Assembly (NCBI GenBank): GCA_951217055.1
Contig: OX578276.1
Span: 29,535,505-29,599,504 of the forward strand
Direction: 5' to 3'
Length of the DNA stretch: 64,000 nucleotides
Source of the DNA: Gerris lacustris
Lineage: Eukaryota > Arthropoda > Insecta > Hemiptera > Gerridae
A model generated the notes under the pieces. That model searched no databases and was not told the DNA's origin. It saw nothing but the letters and a program-made list of their open reading frames with translations. The translations under genes were made by a program, and so were the position numbers. Below are positions 1 to 11,485 of the stretch, in pieces (within the stretch, counting starts at the first letter, position 1; every line of letters begins with the position of its first letter).

Positions 1-384
1 TGGCGTAAATTGACTGATCATATGGTCTTACATAGTGTTATAATATTTTAACGATTCGTTATAGTTGATTAGTTCCGAAAAAATGTGAATAATTAAAGTT
101 TTAATAATAAACAAAACATAAAATGAAAACAGGTGTTAGTGGACCGTTAAACGAAGTAAAGCTTTTTGCTTGCACTATTAGGGTGTACTTTTAAGGTTTG
201 TTTTACCAGTAATTACGTTTTCGAGGACCCATCATTAGCTGAATTCCATTAACATATTATTTACAACAAACATCTGGTGTCAAATGAGAATAAAAGCAGA
301 AACTTTTTGCACTCCTAAACTTCGCCGAATTATCAACTTCGTTATTTATTACCTAACGAAATATCCTATACAATTACATTAAAT
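1..384. other. AT-rich sequence, no recognisable feature
   Basis: No open frame, RNA-like box pair or repeat unit stands out in this stretch. Confidence 0.5.
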
Positions 385-870
385 ATTAATAGTCTGCCAA
401 TTAAATGGCACCTTGCACACTATTTCGAATACTTTAATAATTTTATGCTTTTACTACCTATTTCTGTTAAATTTATTTAATTTTCTCTTCTTTTTTAAAT
501 CGTTTAAAACTTTTATATGAATTAAATTATTACTTTAGTTAAATTTAAAGGGCACAGACTTAATCTGGGGCTATCTGCGGGCTACTTTCGACAAACCATC
601 CAAATTTCATAAAAATCAGATGGTACTTTTGAAGTTATAGGTGTAAATGAATGTATGTTTGTGCATATGTGGATGAAAAACAATGGGGCCCAGAAGTTTG
701 CTTGCATAGGACCAACAATTGACTATTTATGACCTACCATCTAAATTTTATTAAAATCGGAAGAGTAATTTTTAAGATATGTTGGTTCGCAAAAACTGAG
801 CGACAGACAGACACGGAACCAAAAATGTTCTCTGAAGTATGAAATGGATTTCTGTCTTGTTAAGATTTGT
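385..870 (-). repeat. Dispersed repeat family A, copy 1
   Basis: The reverse complement aligns by eye along its length with 24305-25010. Shared blocks are a GACAGAAATCCATTTCA-like start, a GTGTCTGTCTGTCGCTCAG block, a CACATATGCACAAACATAC block, and an end near AAAGCATAAAATTATTAAAG. No coding capacity is visible. The family's class is not known to me; it could be a non-autonomous transposon or a LINE tail. Confidence 0.75.
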
Positions 871-1135
871 TGGCTCGCAGTACTTTTGATGATACATGTC
901 TAAATTAATATATGTTTGTGCGCACGTGAAAGAGAAACAAATGGGCGCAAAAGGTTGAAACTTGGGTCCATATAAGCTAATTATGGCCTACCATCCAAAT
1001 TTCACTAAAATCAGACGAGTAAGCGAAGAAAACTTTATTTATAGAGGTGCACTTTATATACATATATGTGTGTTATTTGCTGAAACCCATAGAAGCTTGA
1101 TCATCAACCTAATTTATTCCTATTTCTATAAACTT
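871..1135 (-). repeat. Dispersed repeat family A, partial copy 2
   Basis: It carries the family A internal blocks again (GTTTGTGCGCACGTG, GGCCTACCATCCAAATTTCA) in the same orientation as the copy just before it. The two copies are therefore in a head-to-tail or nested arrangement. It is closest to the middle part of the copy at 63075-63400. Confidence 0.6.
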
Positions 1136-2640
1136 TCTCTCCCCTCAATGGATAAAATTTGGATAAATTCCTAATTAATGTCTCCACTTAGGCAATTTGT
1201 TTTGTTTGTTCTTGCACATCCGATATCTTAGATTTGTTTTTCCATTTTACAGAATTTATCTTCCAACATAGAAATGCTTTTCAGACAATATCTCTGTAAG
1301 TCTCTTTCAGGTCTCGTATCTCTTCGTCAACTGTTTTGCTAACCACCATATCTTAAAAACTACTTGACCGATTTTAATGAAATGTGGATGTCATTTTTAA
1401 TTCCCAACAGGGTCTCATTATTATCATGGATTCTTTTTATGTTCATATTCTACGTTTTTAGTAAAATTTATATTTTTTGACCATTTGTCCAATGATAAGA
1501 TGTGCCACACTTATTAGTATATACTTTTTATTTAAGAAAGGTATTATTATCTTTAAAAACTACTTTACAAATAAACATAAAAATAAGGTACTAAACAAAC
1601 GATTCTTTCGCACCTTTTAAGGCCTTGTTTTTTTGTTTTGTCTTTTCTAGTTCCTTTTAAATATGTTTCTCTAAATTGTTCCTTTCCTTTCTTTAGATGA
1701 CGAGCGAAAAACCAGAAAATAAGCTAATGGTTTTTTAAACGATTTTGTCCAAAAACTGTCATTACCGTTAACTTGTATAACGCAAACAAAAAGGAAATTG
1801 CTCTAGCTTAAGTATACTTTTAAATGAAAAAAAAGTAGTGCAAGTATGACTTTAAAAGGTAATTTACAGCTTTAAAAAATATAATAACGGAAGTCTAGTT
1901 TTGCTTTAGTACTATCTAAAGACTGGATGTTCTTTTGCTCTTAAGTAGGTACCAGAATCTTGATCTGGGCTTATCCTACAGAGTGGCCAATGAACTTGGT
2001 CGAAACTTGTCTGTGGCTTGTAAAATTAGTTAATATCGCTCAAAATTTAGAGCAATTTATACAAAATTTTAATTTGAACAACTAATTTTGTAATAAACTG
2101 TTTAGTTTTGTGCTTTTTTGAGTTTTAACGAGACCACGTGGTTTTAAAAACCACCACTTATATTATGCATATATTATTCTTTGGAGTGTCCTTAAAATTT
2201 GAAAATAATAAATCTGTTATGCTGGTATAACTGATGTTGATTCACGAATCTTTTTATATAAAGACTTCAAAAACAGGATTATATGCGAGTACCTTGTAAT
2301 TTGTAACTCTTTTTTATTGTTAGTGCACGACCCGGAGTTTCCTCGCTCGAACACTCTTACGTCAATGGTATTACATGCTTTTCACTTGCATATTCCTTTT
2401 TCTTCCTTCTTTATTACTCCCTCATAACTTCTTTTCTAGTTAACTTTGAACGACGAGACACCCTCTAGATAAGACAAATATATCAGTTACCTTCAAGGTG
2501 TGTTTGAACCGGAATAGACACTCCTCGTCTTCAATTTTTGTCAGAATTGTTGCAGTTTTAACGATACAATTTCTCAAGTTGCAATCTTTATTGCTTCTGA
2601 GTCTACCCAAGGTATTTCAAGAAATTTTTTATGTCTCCGA
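1136..2640. other. AT-rich sequence with a weak family A fragment
   Basis: Positions 1340-1400 hold a degenerate family A motif (ATATCTTAAAAACTACTTGA), and 1499-1521 hold the GATGTGCCACAC motif found at the family A end. The rest shows no gene, repeat unit or RNA-like box. Confidence 0.4.
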
Positions 2641-2644
2641 ATTC

Positions 2645-3060
2645 AAAAATTCTTAGACAGAAATCCGTTTGTGTGAACAATTTCAGTCTCGTGTTTGACT
2701 GAAAGACAATCACGAGTCGTTAATCACCATAACTTAAAAACAATTCATCCTATATAGATATAATTTATATGGTAGGTCATAATTAGTGTGGTCCTCTTTA
2801 AAATTCAAACTTCTGCGTCCATCTCTTTCTCTTCTGCATATGCACACAAACTTTTTTTTTTAATTTACACCTACATCTTTAAAAGTACAGCTGACGGGCT
2901 TTGCCCAAGCTTCTTGTATCTTATTAATTATTGTAATTTTTATACAAATATACACTTACTTACTACTATCTTTAAAAGTATAAAATTTTTGAAGAAATAT
3001 AAATGGTTTGTCAAAATTAGCCCTCATATAGTCCCTTAATAAGTTTAAGCGTCTGTTAAC
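2645..3060 (+). repeat. Dispersed repeat family A, diverged copy 3
   Basis: It has GACAGAAATCCG near its start, then GGTAGGTCATAATT and GCATATGCACACAAAC in the same order as the copy at 24305-25010. Divergence is high, so this is an old copy. Confidence 0.55.
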
Positions 3061-4490
3061 ATATAATTTTGAATAAAAGTAAGTCTGTTCCCTGGGAATC
3101 GAAACAGCTCTAAACAACCACACTTTCAATTCCCATTGTGACAGTTCGTCCGATTATGGTACGCGAGAAAGCAATTTGCCTATTTTTGTTTTATTTATTT
3201 ATGGTTATCCATGTTAAATAGTTGCTTATTTATTTCTTGTATGTAATTTTTAATGCATTAAAAAAGTTTTAGAGGAATCTTAAGGAGTACTAAGTACTAA
3301 TCTCGTAAATTATTTATTTATATTTCTATGCATGTTTATTGTGTATTAAGACATCTGAACTTTTAAACTAGATAGCTGATCTGGTTAGTGAAGTTCCTCT
3401 TTAAGATTTATTTTTATTTATTTGTTATTATACTTTCAAATACTTTCAAATGCATTCTATATGTATGTTTTCTGTTAGTTTTTCTTTCCTTTCTCATTAT
3501 GAGAAATATGAGGTTGTGTTTGGAACGGCTGGAGCGATGCTGATAGGTTGGGGGTCATGGAGTGTCCTTGTAGCTAACGGTACTCAGTATTATGTCCTCT
3601 TGACCCGTTCCTTATGAGGTCACCTTTTACTTCTGACAACTGCATCTACAGCCTTTCTTGTTTTTTTCTTTCTTATCCCTATATCGGCTTGTTCAATCTG
3701 TATTCTCATCCTTCTACTTTACTGTTTTTTCCAACATGTCATTCTTTATATATCCAATTTCCTATAAGTAAGACTTCGTCTGAGCTACATTAAATTCCGT
3801 TCTGGATCCGGCACAAGGAATGGGAATATCTCACCGGTATTCAACTGTTTCTCGTTTTTGTTTATCAAGACTATTCATTCCGACTTTCCTAAGATGTTCT
3901 TTAGAAGATTCCAGAAGAATGTCGCCTGACCTTTACATCTAAGGTCGGTATTTAGTGCAGTCATGCTGATATGTTGATTGGGTGATAAACAACAATCTTA
4001 GCACTCATTTAAACCCACGTGGGATGTTCGAATTTATGAGTTGAGAAAAAAAGGTAACACTGCGTTTTCAGTTTTATAAAGGTCACTCTAGTTTATAGAG
4101 AAGATGTTTGTTGTTTGTTTTTTTTTAATCGTTAAACTTTGTTTTATTATTTATTGAAGGATTCATTTTTTTCATCAAACTAATACTGTCCTAAATTTCT
4201 TTTAATTAAATTCTAGTTTTAGAAACCTGTTTAGTACTTGAGATTAGGAACACAGCCTTGTTCTTATCGTTCTCGCAACACGCCTAAAACCTAGGTCAAA
4301 ACACTAACCTATCTAGTTAGGATCCCAAATAAGAGTTGAAATATGTGGAGTTAAGTGGTTGAAATCCTCTTGTTAATTACTTAATTATATGTTGATCGTT
4401 GATCGGAACTTAAAAGAAAGAAATCAGTCCAACTCAAACATTTCCATCTAATTTAAATGATTTATTATCATATATATTTATGAAGTGTTC
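3061..4490. other. No recognisable feature
   Basis: Noncoding AT-rich DNA. Positions 3500-3960 are richer in G and C than the flanks but have no open frame of note on either strand. Confidence 0.4.
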
Positions 4491-4494
4491 ATAA

Positions 4495-4860
4495 AATTAT
4501 TCTTACTTTCTCATATAAAAAGAAAGTATTGTGATGGCGCGAAAATCCCTGAGTCCAAAAAAGTGTTTTTTTAAAAAATTGTATGTCTGTCGTCTGTACA
4601 GACGCTTGGAACCTAAACTGCTTGGGCGATTTTGACGAAATTTGACATACATGTTCAGAAAAATCTTACTCCAAGGTGAAATCGAGAAATGAATTTTACT
4701 TCCATATGTTACGGCGCTACTCCCCAAAAACGAAAAAAAGGTTTGAAAAAAGTATTTCTCAAAAACAGTTCCGACGATTTTGATTAAAAAAATTGTAAAA
4801 TGTATTCAATTTATATAACAATCTAACGATATAAGCCGTTATCCCGGGAAAAATCTAGTT
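4495..4860 (+). repeat. Dispersed repeat family B, copy 1
   Basis: Begins ACTTTCTCATATAAAAAGAA, followed by AAGTATTGTGATGGCG, ATGTCTGTCGTCTGTACAGA and a GATTTTGACGAAATTTG block. The same order appears at 52778-52900 and, inverted, at 55290-55790. No transposase or other protein is readable. Confidence 0.65.
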
Positions 4861-4892
4861 CCTGAGAAAATAGCTTTAAACGGGGACTGAGA

Positions 4893-4916
4893 GAGGCCGG
4901 GTTCGATTCCCCGCCG
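4893..4916 (+). repeat. tRNA-like B-box remnant
   Basis: GGGTTCGATTCCCCGC matches the Pol III B-box consensus GGTTCGANTCC exactly. No A box or cloverleaf is found upstream, so this is at most the 3' part of a tRNA pseudogene or SINE. Confidence 0.35.
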
Positions 4917-5402
4917 AGATGATATTTTTATGATAAATTTTCATAAAATGTTCAAATAATAATTAAATGTACCTAATAAATAAACCTTATGAATAACTGA
5001 AAACTAATAAATGTCTCGGAAATTTCTCGGAAACTATTTCTTTTTAAGAAAACGAATTGATTTGATAAAAATATTATTTAAATTTGTATTTGCTACAAAA
5101 TATATTTTTTTAGCTATGAGCGAGAAGTATTTTTTTTCAGAGTTACGATTATTTAAAATTTTTAAGAGCAGCGCCCTTTAAAATTTAGAGCTTGAATTCA
5201 CTTTTTAATTTCACCACGGGAGTATACTTTTCCGGAATATATGTGCATTATTTCATCAGCTAAAACCGGCCTAGTATATTTTAGGTTCGACGCGTGCACT
5301 GTAAAATTAACTACAGTCAGACAATTTAAAGAAAAACAAAACATATTTTTAGACTCTGGAGACCTAAAAACATGTAACTCATTTTAGCATCATAATACTC
5401 TC

Positions 5403-5407
<5 letters not shown>
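4917..5407. other. No recognisable feature
   Basis: AT-rich noncoding DNA leading into the TA microsatellite. Confidence 0.4.

Positions 5408-5492
<85 letters not shown>
5408..5492. repeat. (TA)n microsatellite 1
   Basis: About 85 bp of uninterrupted alternating A and T. Open frames reading Tyr-Ile repeats across it are artefacts. Confidence 0.98.
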
Positions 5493-5494
<2 letters not shown>

Positions 5495-6420
5495 TATTTA
5501 GAATATAAATATTTGAGAATACAATTTATTATAAATATATTCATATGAAGAATTGACGTAAAAACTTTCATATGGAAATAATGGTTCACTTTGAAATCAA
5601 CGATACTAACCATTCACGGCTATGTATCACTAATATAAACACCTATAAACTCTTCTGACCTACATTTTAAGCCTGTGTTGGTGTCACATAAACATCTTTG
5701 CAAATAAACTACGAGTGTTTTATTATAAGATATGAAAAGTACAGTTTTAAAAAAAATATATATATTGTATTCATTGTTATAACTGTAGTTTATATAGTAT
5801 GGGTCAATTTGAATAACTCTTCATTGTTTGTTGGGGATATATGTTAGGGTATATGTGGATAGGACAATGCACTCTCTATGATACATCGTTCACTATTTAC
5901 TAGATGTTTGTTTTGTTGTTTTCATGCGTGGTTCGATGATTTCTGTTAAGATGTCAATAGTGCAGACAGTTCTCTTTTGATCATATTACTCTAAGTAAAA
6001 ATGTAGTTTGCTTTGATATTATTATGGACGATAATTCTCATGTAGTTGTTCGCACTTATGCTAAGTGCCCTACATTTTGAACAAGTGTAAATCTCAGTTT
6101 GAAAAGTGAAACATCTGGCATTTCTAAGCATCTTGAGATAATAACAACTATAATTTAAGCATAATAACAAAACCACGAATCTTAATTAGATTCTTAATGG
6201 ATTAACAACTAATAATCTCGTCATGCATAATAACAACGTAACGGAATCTTTAGCATAATAACAACAATGTGAATTGGGTTATGCCACAACAAATGGCAAT
6301 TCTAATAAATAGGATATATATCTGCTCCTAGAACGACAGTATTAGGAATTATTTTAAAGAATGGACATAGTATTCAAAGTGTGGGGAGTGTGAACTTTGC
6401 TTGTGATACGATAAAGCGTC
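5493..6420. other. AT-rich sequence with a short interspersed motif
   Basis: Between 6105 and 6265 the motif GCATAATAACAA recurs four times at irregular spacing. No gene is seen. Confidence 0.4.
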
Positions 6421-6652
6421 ACTTCTTTATATTGTTACTCCCCTTATAAAAAGAAACAGAGGGCAGTAACAATCTGAAGAAGATGTACGGAATATTATTC
6501 TTTTTAGACTGTTACTCCCCTTATAAAAACAGAAGTGTGGTATTACTTTGTCCCAAAGTACATTGGACTAAATATCCCTTTGTCTTAATAGTTATTTAGT
6601 CAAAGTTATTTATATTCTAAAACAACATAGAGGAGTAACAATCTAAAGAAGT
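6421..6652 (+). mobile_element. Two-hairpin MITE, family D, copy D1 (short-long)
   Basis: The element holds four copies of CTTCTTTAGATTGTTACTCC or its complement. Copies 1 and 2 bound a hairpin of about 60 bp (6422-6482). After a spacer of about 20 bp, copies 3 and 4 bound a hairpin of about 145 bp ending CTAAAGAAGT at 6652. It matches 27626-27869 in the same orientation and 16054-16294 and 20035-20275 in the opposite one. No coding capacity; it would need a transposase in trans. Confidence 0.8.
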
Positions 6653-6960
6653 TCCAATAAAACTGCATACAAAAATTGACAAACTTTCAAAATATGTTAA
6701 TATTAAGATATTGGAAAATCATGAAAATTATTTCAAGGGGGAATAAATATATGGAATAGAAAATTATAGAATTAGCACCACCATAGTAAAACTATGATTA
6801 TAAGAAATGAAATTGTAGAATGGTGACTACTGCTGAAAAAAGAAATTAAATTGAAAAAATTGATTTGAATATTGTTGAAGGGGGAGTGCTAAATTAAAAA
6901 TATGACTATTGAAAAGGAAACTGTAGAATGGAGAACGAGGAGTACCACATTATTATCTAT
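6653..6960. other. No recognisable feature
   Basis: AT-rich noncoding DNA with short A-rich repeats. Confidence 0.4.
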
Positions 6961-6982
6961 CCGATTTTTTGGGCTTTCAATT

Positions 6983-7312
6983 TTAGATTCTGCTGCTAGT
7001 ATTATGACAGTCGCAAGGGGTAGGAGGTAGGTCACAGGATAGGGAGTTCACTCCCTTCCTTGCATGAATATATCCCCTCTCCTGGAATTTTATAAATGTT
7101 CCAATAAGATTTATGACAGCCTGTCCTTCAAGATCGCATCTTCCCTCACATATCCAGTTTAGTTGATTGAAAAAAGACTCACAAAGTGGTCTATGGTTTT
7201 GTAGAGTTTGTGTAAATCTCATGCCAAGAAAACTTCCTGTATGTTTAATCATATTGGTAGCCCTTTTACTGCCAAAATACACATAATTTAAGTTGCAGTT
7301 TTTCAACTTCAC
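6983..7312 (-). CDS. Unrecognised 109-codon open frame
   Basis: I do not recognise this protein. The frame is open for about 109 codons, is clearly less AT-rich than its surroundings, and has mixed composition (CESFFNQLNWICEGRCDLEG in its middle, eight Cys overall) rather than the Lys/Asn/Ile-rich text of chance frames nearby. There is no convincing start: the frame opens at a GTG/TTG-type codon just after a stop. It could be an internal exon, a decayed transposon gene, or chance. The adjoining block at 7313-7770 has the same shifted composition but is broken by stops. Confidence 0.25.
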   Translation of the reverse strand: MKLKNCNLNYVYFGSKRATNMIKHTGSFLGMRFTQTLQNHRPLCESFFNQLNWICEGRCDLEGQAVINLIGTFIKFQERGYIHARKGVNSLSCDLPPTPCDCHNTSSRI

Positions 7313-7770
7313 CTGTTTTATACTTCAAACCATATAAGAAGTTGTCAGATAAACCTTAATTTTGGCTAATTTCCCTAGGCACAATTGCCAAACATCTAGG
7401 TTTGGAGGGTGGCACACTCATATTGTGTACGAGATTGGTCTACTGCCAGACTTTACCCCCTTTGTGAATCACTGTCCCCTTCTGTCCTGCCCACACCTTT
7501 CATGTCCGCATTCCGTGTCCGCTAATATCTTGTGTTCTCTTTATCGGGGCAGCGGGTTCATTCCGTGAGAGTAAGAATATATTCCTGGCATCTAAATCAC
7601 AGCGGTATTCCTGGCTCAATCAGCGCCCTCCCACCCTTACTGCTTTTTTTACCCTCCATCTAATGCTAATGTCTCTCATTATCCATCCTAACCCCCTCCG
7701 CGTAACGTTCCCGCTTATTCCAATCTCCCTCCCGCCAATCTCTCGACAACCTTTTATTATTACAAAACAA
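7313..7770. other. Pyrimidine-rich, GC-elevated block
   Basis: The plus strand is rich in CCC/TCC runs (for example CTCCCTCCCGCCAATCTCTC), unlike the AT-rich surroundings. No long frame crosses it on either strand. It adjoins the open frame at 6983-7312 and may be part of the same unknown element or gene remnant. Confidence 0.35.
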
Positions 7771-9189
7771 TTACAAATCGATTCAACAAAAATATAAATA
7801 TTATCTTCTCTTTTTTTACACTAGTGTTTTAACCCTCTAGTTTTATCATAGGCTCTCATTCTAAAGCAGTCGCAACTTTATAACAATATTCGGTATGATT
7901 CACATTATAATCCTAAATAGCATCACATAATTTTAATAATTATTTATGCATTTATTATTATTATTATTAATAATTAATTTTTGAATGAGAAGAAAATTAA
8001 AAAAATATCAATCAATCATCAATCATAATTAGAATAATAGTAACTCAAAAATATGATTTTATTTACTATTTTATATATGTAATATGTATATATATTTATA
8101 CAGTTATTTTTATATATTTTTTTATGACAGTTGATTTGATTTAAAATAAAGAAAGACGCCTCCTCGTTTTATTTTTTTTAAAAAAAACAAAAACGTTTTA
8201 ACTTAAATATTTTGCTTATACACTTAAATTTCGATTTCTTTGTCAGGTGCTAAAGGTGACTATAAGTGGTTGATAGCCGCATATGCACAATAAAGTTATT
8301 TTGAGTGGATTAATTTTTAATACTTTTATTTATTATTTATAAATGCTTATTTTTTAATTATTCTATATGAAAACTAGGTTCATTATGATGCAATACAGTT
8401 TCTGAGTGTTTTCATGTATTTGAACCTCTTTTTTTACATTAATTTAAGATTGTAGCAATTGTTACATTAAATTTGATTTTTTTTTTTTCAATCAGTGTGT
8501 CCTTTTATAACTGGTAAAAGTTCTCCATGTGGCAAATTTTATATTTTAGTTTTTATATTTTTTATTTTTTTATATTATAGTTTTTTTATTTTTTATTATT
8601 ATAGTTTTTTATTACTTCCCCTTTACTGAATTTATTATTTTTTCTATAATAAATGATAATAATTAGAATCTGTATCATGAGGAAGCATATTTAATTTTTT
8701 AATATTAATATTTAATTTTTTATCAAATATTCTTTTTTTTAATTATTTTAAACATAATGTACTTACATTTTTTAAGTAATTTTATTTTTATTTTTTGTGT
8801 TCCAGGTGACTGTAAAAAGAAATTAATACCGCCTTCATTCCTGTTTATGGAGGTATGTTGAATTTTTGTATTTAACTAATAGTCTTAGAGTGTATGTAAA
8901 CAAATTAGTTTATATTAATATAGGTTGTAAACACGTTTCTCAGAGAATAATTGTAAATTATGTTTGTTTTTAATATATAAAGTATATTTTGTTGAGAATT
9001 AATACGACATCTACATAAATAATAAAAATAAATTAATGAAATTTTTCCCCCTTTAGATTTGGTCTTTTTTAAAATGTTTTATTTTTCTGTCATCTATTAA
9101 AAAAATCAATGGGCAAAATTTATGTTTTATCTTAAAATATTCACAAAATTGTCTTTGTCATAAAATTATCAAAATAACATTTTTTATGT
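7771..9189. other. Low-complexity AT-rich sequence
   Basis: Dominated by T-rich and A-rich runs, for example TTTTTATATT repeats at 8540-8610. No gene or element is discernible. Confidence 0.5.
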
Positions 9190-9405
9190 TTAAAACATCC
9201 TCGAAAACATTTTTGTTATTAAGACATCCTCAAAAACATTTTTGTTATTAAGACATCCTCAAAAACATTTTTGTTATTAAGACTGCCTCAAAAACATTTT
9301 TGTTGTTAAGACATCTTCAAAAACATTTTTGTTATTAAGACATCCTCAAAAACATTTTTGTTATCAAAACATCCTCTAAAAACCTTATATTCAAAACATC
9401 CCCAT
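9190..9405. repeat. 29-bp minisatellite
   Basis: About seven copies of a 29-bp unit beginning ACATCCTCAAAAACATTTTT, near-identical in the centre and decayed at both edges. Confidence 0.9.
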
Positions 9406-9920
9406 TTTCTATTATTTATATTCAAAGAATCCACTTAATTAATATATTTATGAGATGAGGTTTAATTTTAAAGAATATCTTAAGAGTTTACTCATGCCCA
9501 GTACAGAATAAAGCCTAGTTTAAGATGACGCCCATATTGTTTTTCGTTTTAATCAAACAATTTTACAATTATCGTTATCACCAATAATGAAACAAACAAA
9601 GTATGAATCAATATCTCTTATATCATAAGCGGAAAATTCTTTTTAGTTGCATCATTGTTTGCAAAATAGTGATTTAAAATTACGTCTTCTTTTTTTTCGT
9701 TATTTCTTCCTAGTATAATGACTGTCACGCTTTTTATTACGTATGTATATCATTTATTTTTCTCCAGTTGTCTCATTTTAAATAAACCAATAAATCAATC
9801 TTAAATATATTTATCTCTTTCTTGTATAATTCTTCAATACAATTTTTCACCGACTAGTATTGTATTCGCAACAAAATAAATATAAGACAGGATATGATGG
9901 AGCGTTAGTGGAGTTCATAA
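9406..9920. other. No recognisable feature
   Basis: AT-rich noncoding DNA. Confidence 0.4.
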
Positions 9921-9984
9921 TTAAAAGAAGAAGAAACAGTCTCTCCACGTTTTTACGTGGAGAGACTGTTTCTTCTTCTTTTAA
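9921..9984. repeat. Perfect 30-bp-arm hairpin
   Basis: The left arm (9921-9950) and right arm (9955-9984) are exact reverse complements, separated by TTTT. The arm includes AGTCTCTCCACGT at its tip. Flanking sequence is not inverted. It would form a tight 64-nt hairpin in RNA or cruciform DNA. It could also be a fold-back sequencing or assembly artefact. Confidence 0.95.
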
Positions 9985-10340
9985 AATAAATATAGTTTCT
10001 TTATTTTAAAAGTGATGTGTGTTTACTATGAATCCAATCAAATCGTTACGGAATGACTCGCAGTCAAATTAGAATTTATTGTTCTTCTTTTTTCTCCTAG
10101 AAAATATTATGGAATAGTTTTATATTTTTTTAGAATGTTTATTTATTTTTTAATTTATAATTTAAAAATCATTTGTTTATTCTTTTAGTGTCCCTAAATT
10201 GGTTTTAGTTTTTATCCAGGATCATATCAAGTTAAACATGAATTGAAACATGATCTTAAAAATGTAATTCGCAATTCTCTTGCACATTTATAAAAAAAGT
10301 ATATATATTTTAGTTTAGATGAGCAGTAAAACCAGCTTTT
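9985..10340. other. No recognisable feature
   Basis: AT-rich noncoding DNA between the hairpin and a foldback element. Confidence 0.4.
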
Positions 10341-10647
10341 AACCACTAGAATGAACCATGAACCACCATGAAAAATAAGAGCGCAAGCTCATGTCAATGG
10401 TGTAATAAAAACGAAATCCTTTTCACAAAATAAGTATTTATTCCACTGCGTTTTTTGTTGTACCTCATCTGACTCCACATCGGGTTTTTCCTTTACCTTT
10501 TACCGGCACTGATGATGGTTGAGAGGCCGAAAGCTCGTTTTGAAGATTAAATACTTATTTTGTTGAGAGGCTTCCGTTTATATTATTTCACTATTGACAA
10601 CTCCACTTGCGCTCTTATTCTTTTCAAAGTGGTTCATTCTAGTGGTT
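10341..10647. mobile_element. Foldback MITE 1
   Basis: Ends are an 18-bp perfect inverted repeat (AACCACTAGAATGAACCA at 10341-10358, complement at 10630-10647). Further inverted blocks lie inside: AATAAGAGCGCAAG at 10374 against 10608-10621, and CAAAATAAGTATTTA near 10427 against 10549-10563. The inner part carries CTGATGATGG...GCCGAAAGCT (10510-10534), shared with two other elements in the window. No protein is encoded. Confidence 0.8.
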
Positions 10648-11160
10648 TATTAAGTTTTTATTAAGTAGAGAGTCTGCGTAAGTTGGAGTTGGGAGACGTT
10701 TAAATCTGACTCAGAATTAAACTTCTGCCTCAACTATTACACTGCCTAATACTATTTCACATTCCTTCTCGTCTAAGTGGAACCGTCACTGAAAATAACC
10801 ACTAGTGGTTGGAAGTCGGCTTTGTACAATAAATTTACTTTAGTGGAGAGACGTCACTCTTTACCATAGAATGCTAGTATCACTTTAAGACTTATAAATA
10901 TTTCCATACCTTTTCAACCTCTAAGTTTAACTTCGATTTTGACTATAACATTGTTTTATTAATTCCCTTTGATTAATTACAAATTATTAAATTTGCATTT
11001 ATGGTAAAACTTGACTTAATTCCTTTAAAACCTTAAGGGGGTATATTGAGCCGAACACCAAATGATCCCCTCCTGATTCGATTTTGGGTCCATGGCCTTT
11101 AGGTTTTCCTATATTTTTCCATCTATTATTTCTTTTTCAATTGTCCGTTTCCAAGTGAGT
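10648..11160. other. No recognisable feature
   Basis: Noncoding sequence without a visible repeat unit. Confidence 0.4.
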
Positions 11161-11485
11161 AGTATGTATTTGGGGTGTTCTGGACATTATGGTTGCAGGT
11201 TTAGTATTCCCGTATATTTTGAGTGTATTAAGTACCTAACCACCTACCGTGTACTTGTACTCTCATCCTGACCACATCTGACCACCCCAACCACTCGCCG
11301 TGTTCCTGTACTCCTCTCGTAACCTTTTTCTGAGGTGTTCTGGACATAATGGTTGCTGCTTTAGTATCCCCGCATATTTTGAGTGTATTAAGTCCCACGT
11401 TTGCCATCCATATAGTAGAACTGGCATTTGACTCGATAATCCTTTATTTTGTTCTTCTCCTGAAGAACGCCGGGATACCATTAGG
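11161..11485 (-). pseudogene. Possible LINE reverse-transcriptase fragment with internal duplication
   Basis: On the minus strand 11263-11481 reads PVLLYGWQTWDLIHSKYAGI, which resembles the P-V-L-x-Y-G-x-x-T-W region downstream of the catalytic domain in many LINE reverse transcriptases. A block of about 60 bp (GTGTTCTGGACAT ... TTGAGTGTATTAAGT) occurs at 11172-11230 and again at 11333-11391, a 161-bp direct duplication. No catalytic motif is present and the match is short, so the call is tentative. Confidence 0.35.

Noticed and set aside
5326..5613. Tyr-Ile repeat proteins across TA tracts (also at 42719-42958 and 50268-50519)
   Set aside because: They are translations of (TA)n microsatellites.
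10505..10540. Hammerhead ribozyme: CTGATGA ... GAAA at 10510, with similar words at 21242
   Set aside because: The core words are present, but the base after CTGATGA does not pair as needed. I also found no matching stem I strand or UH cleavage site downstream of GAAA in either element.
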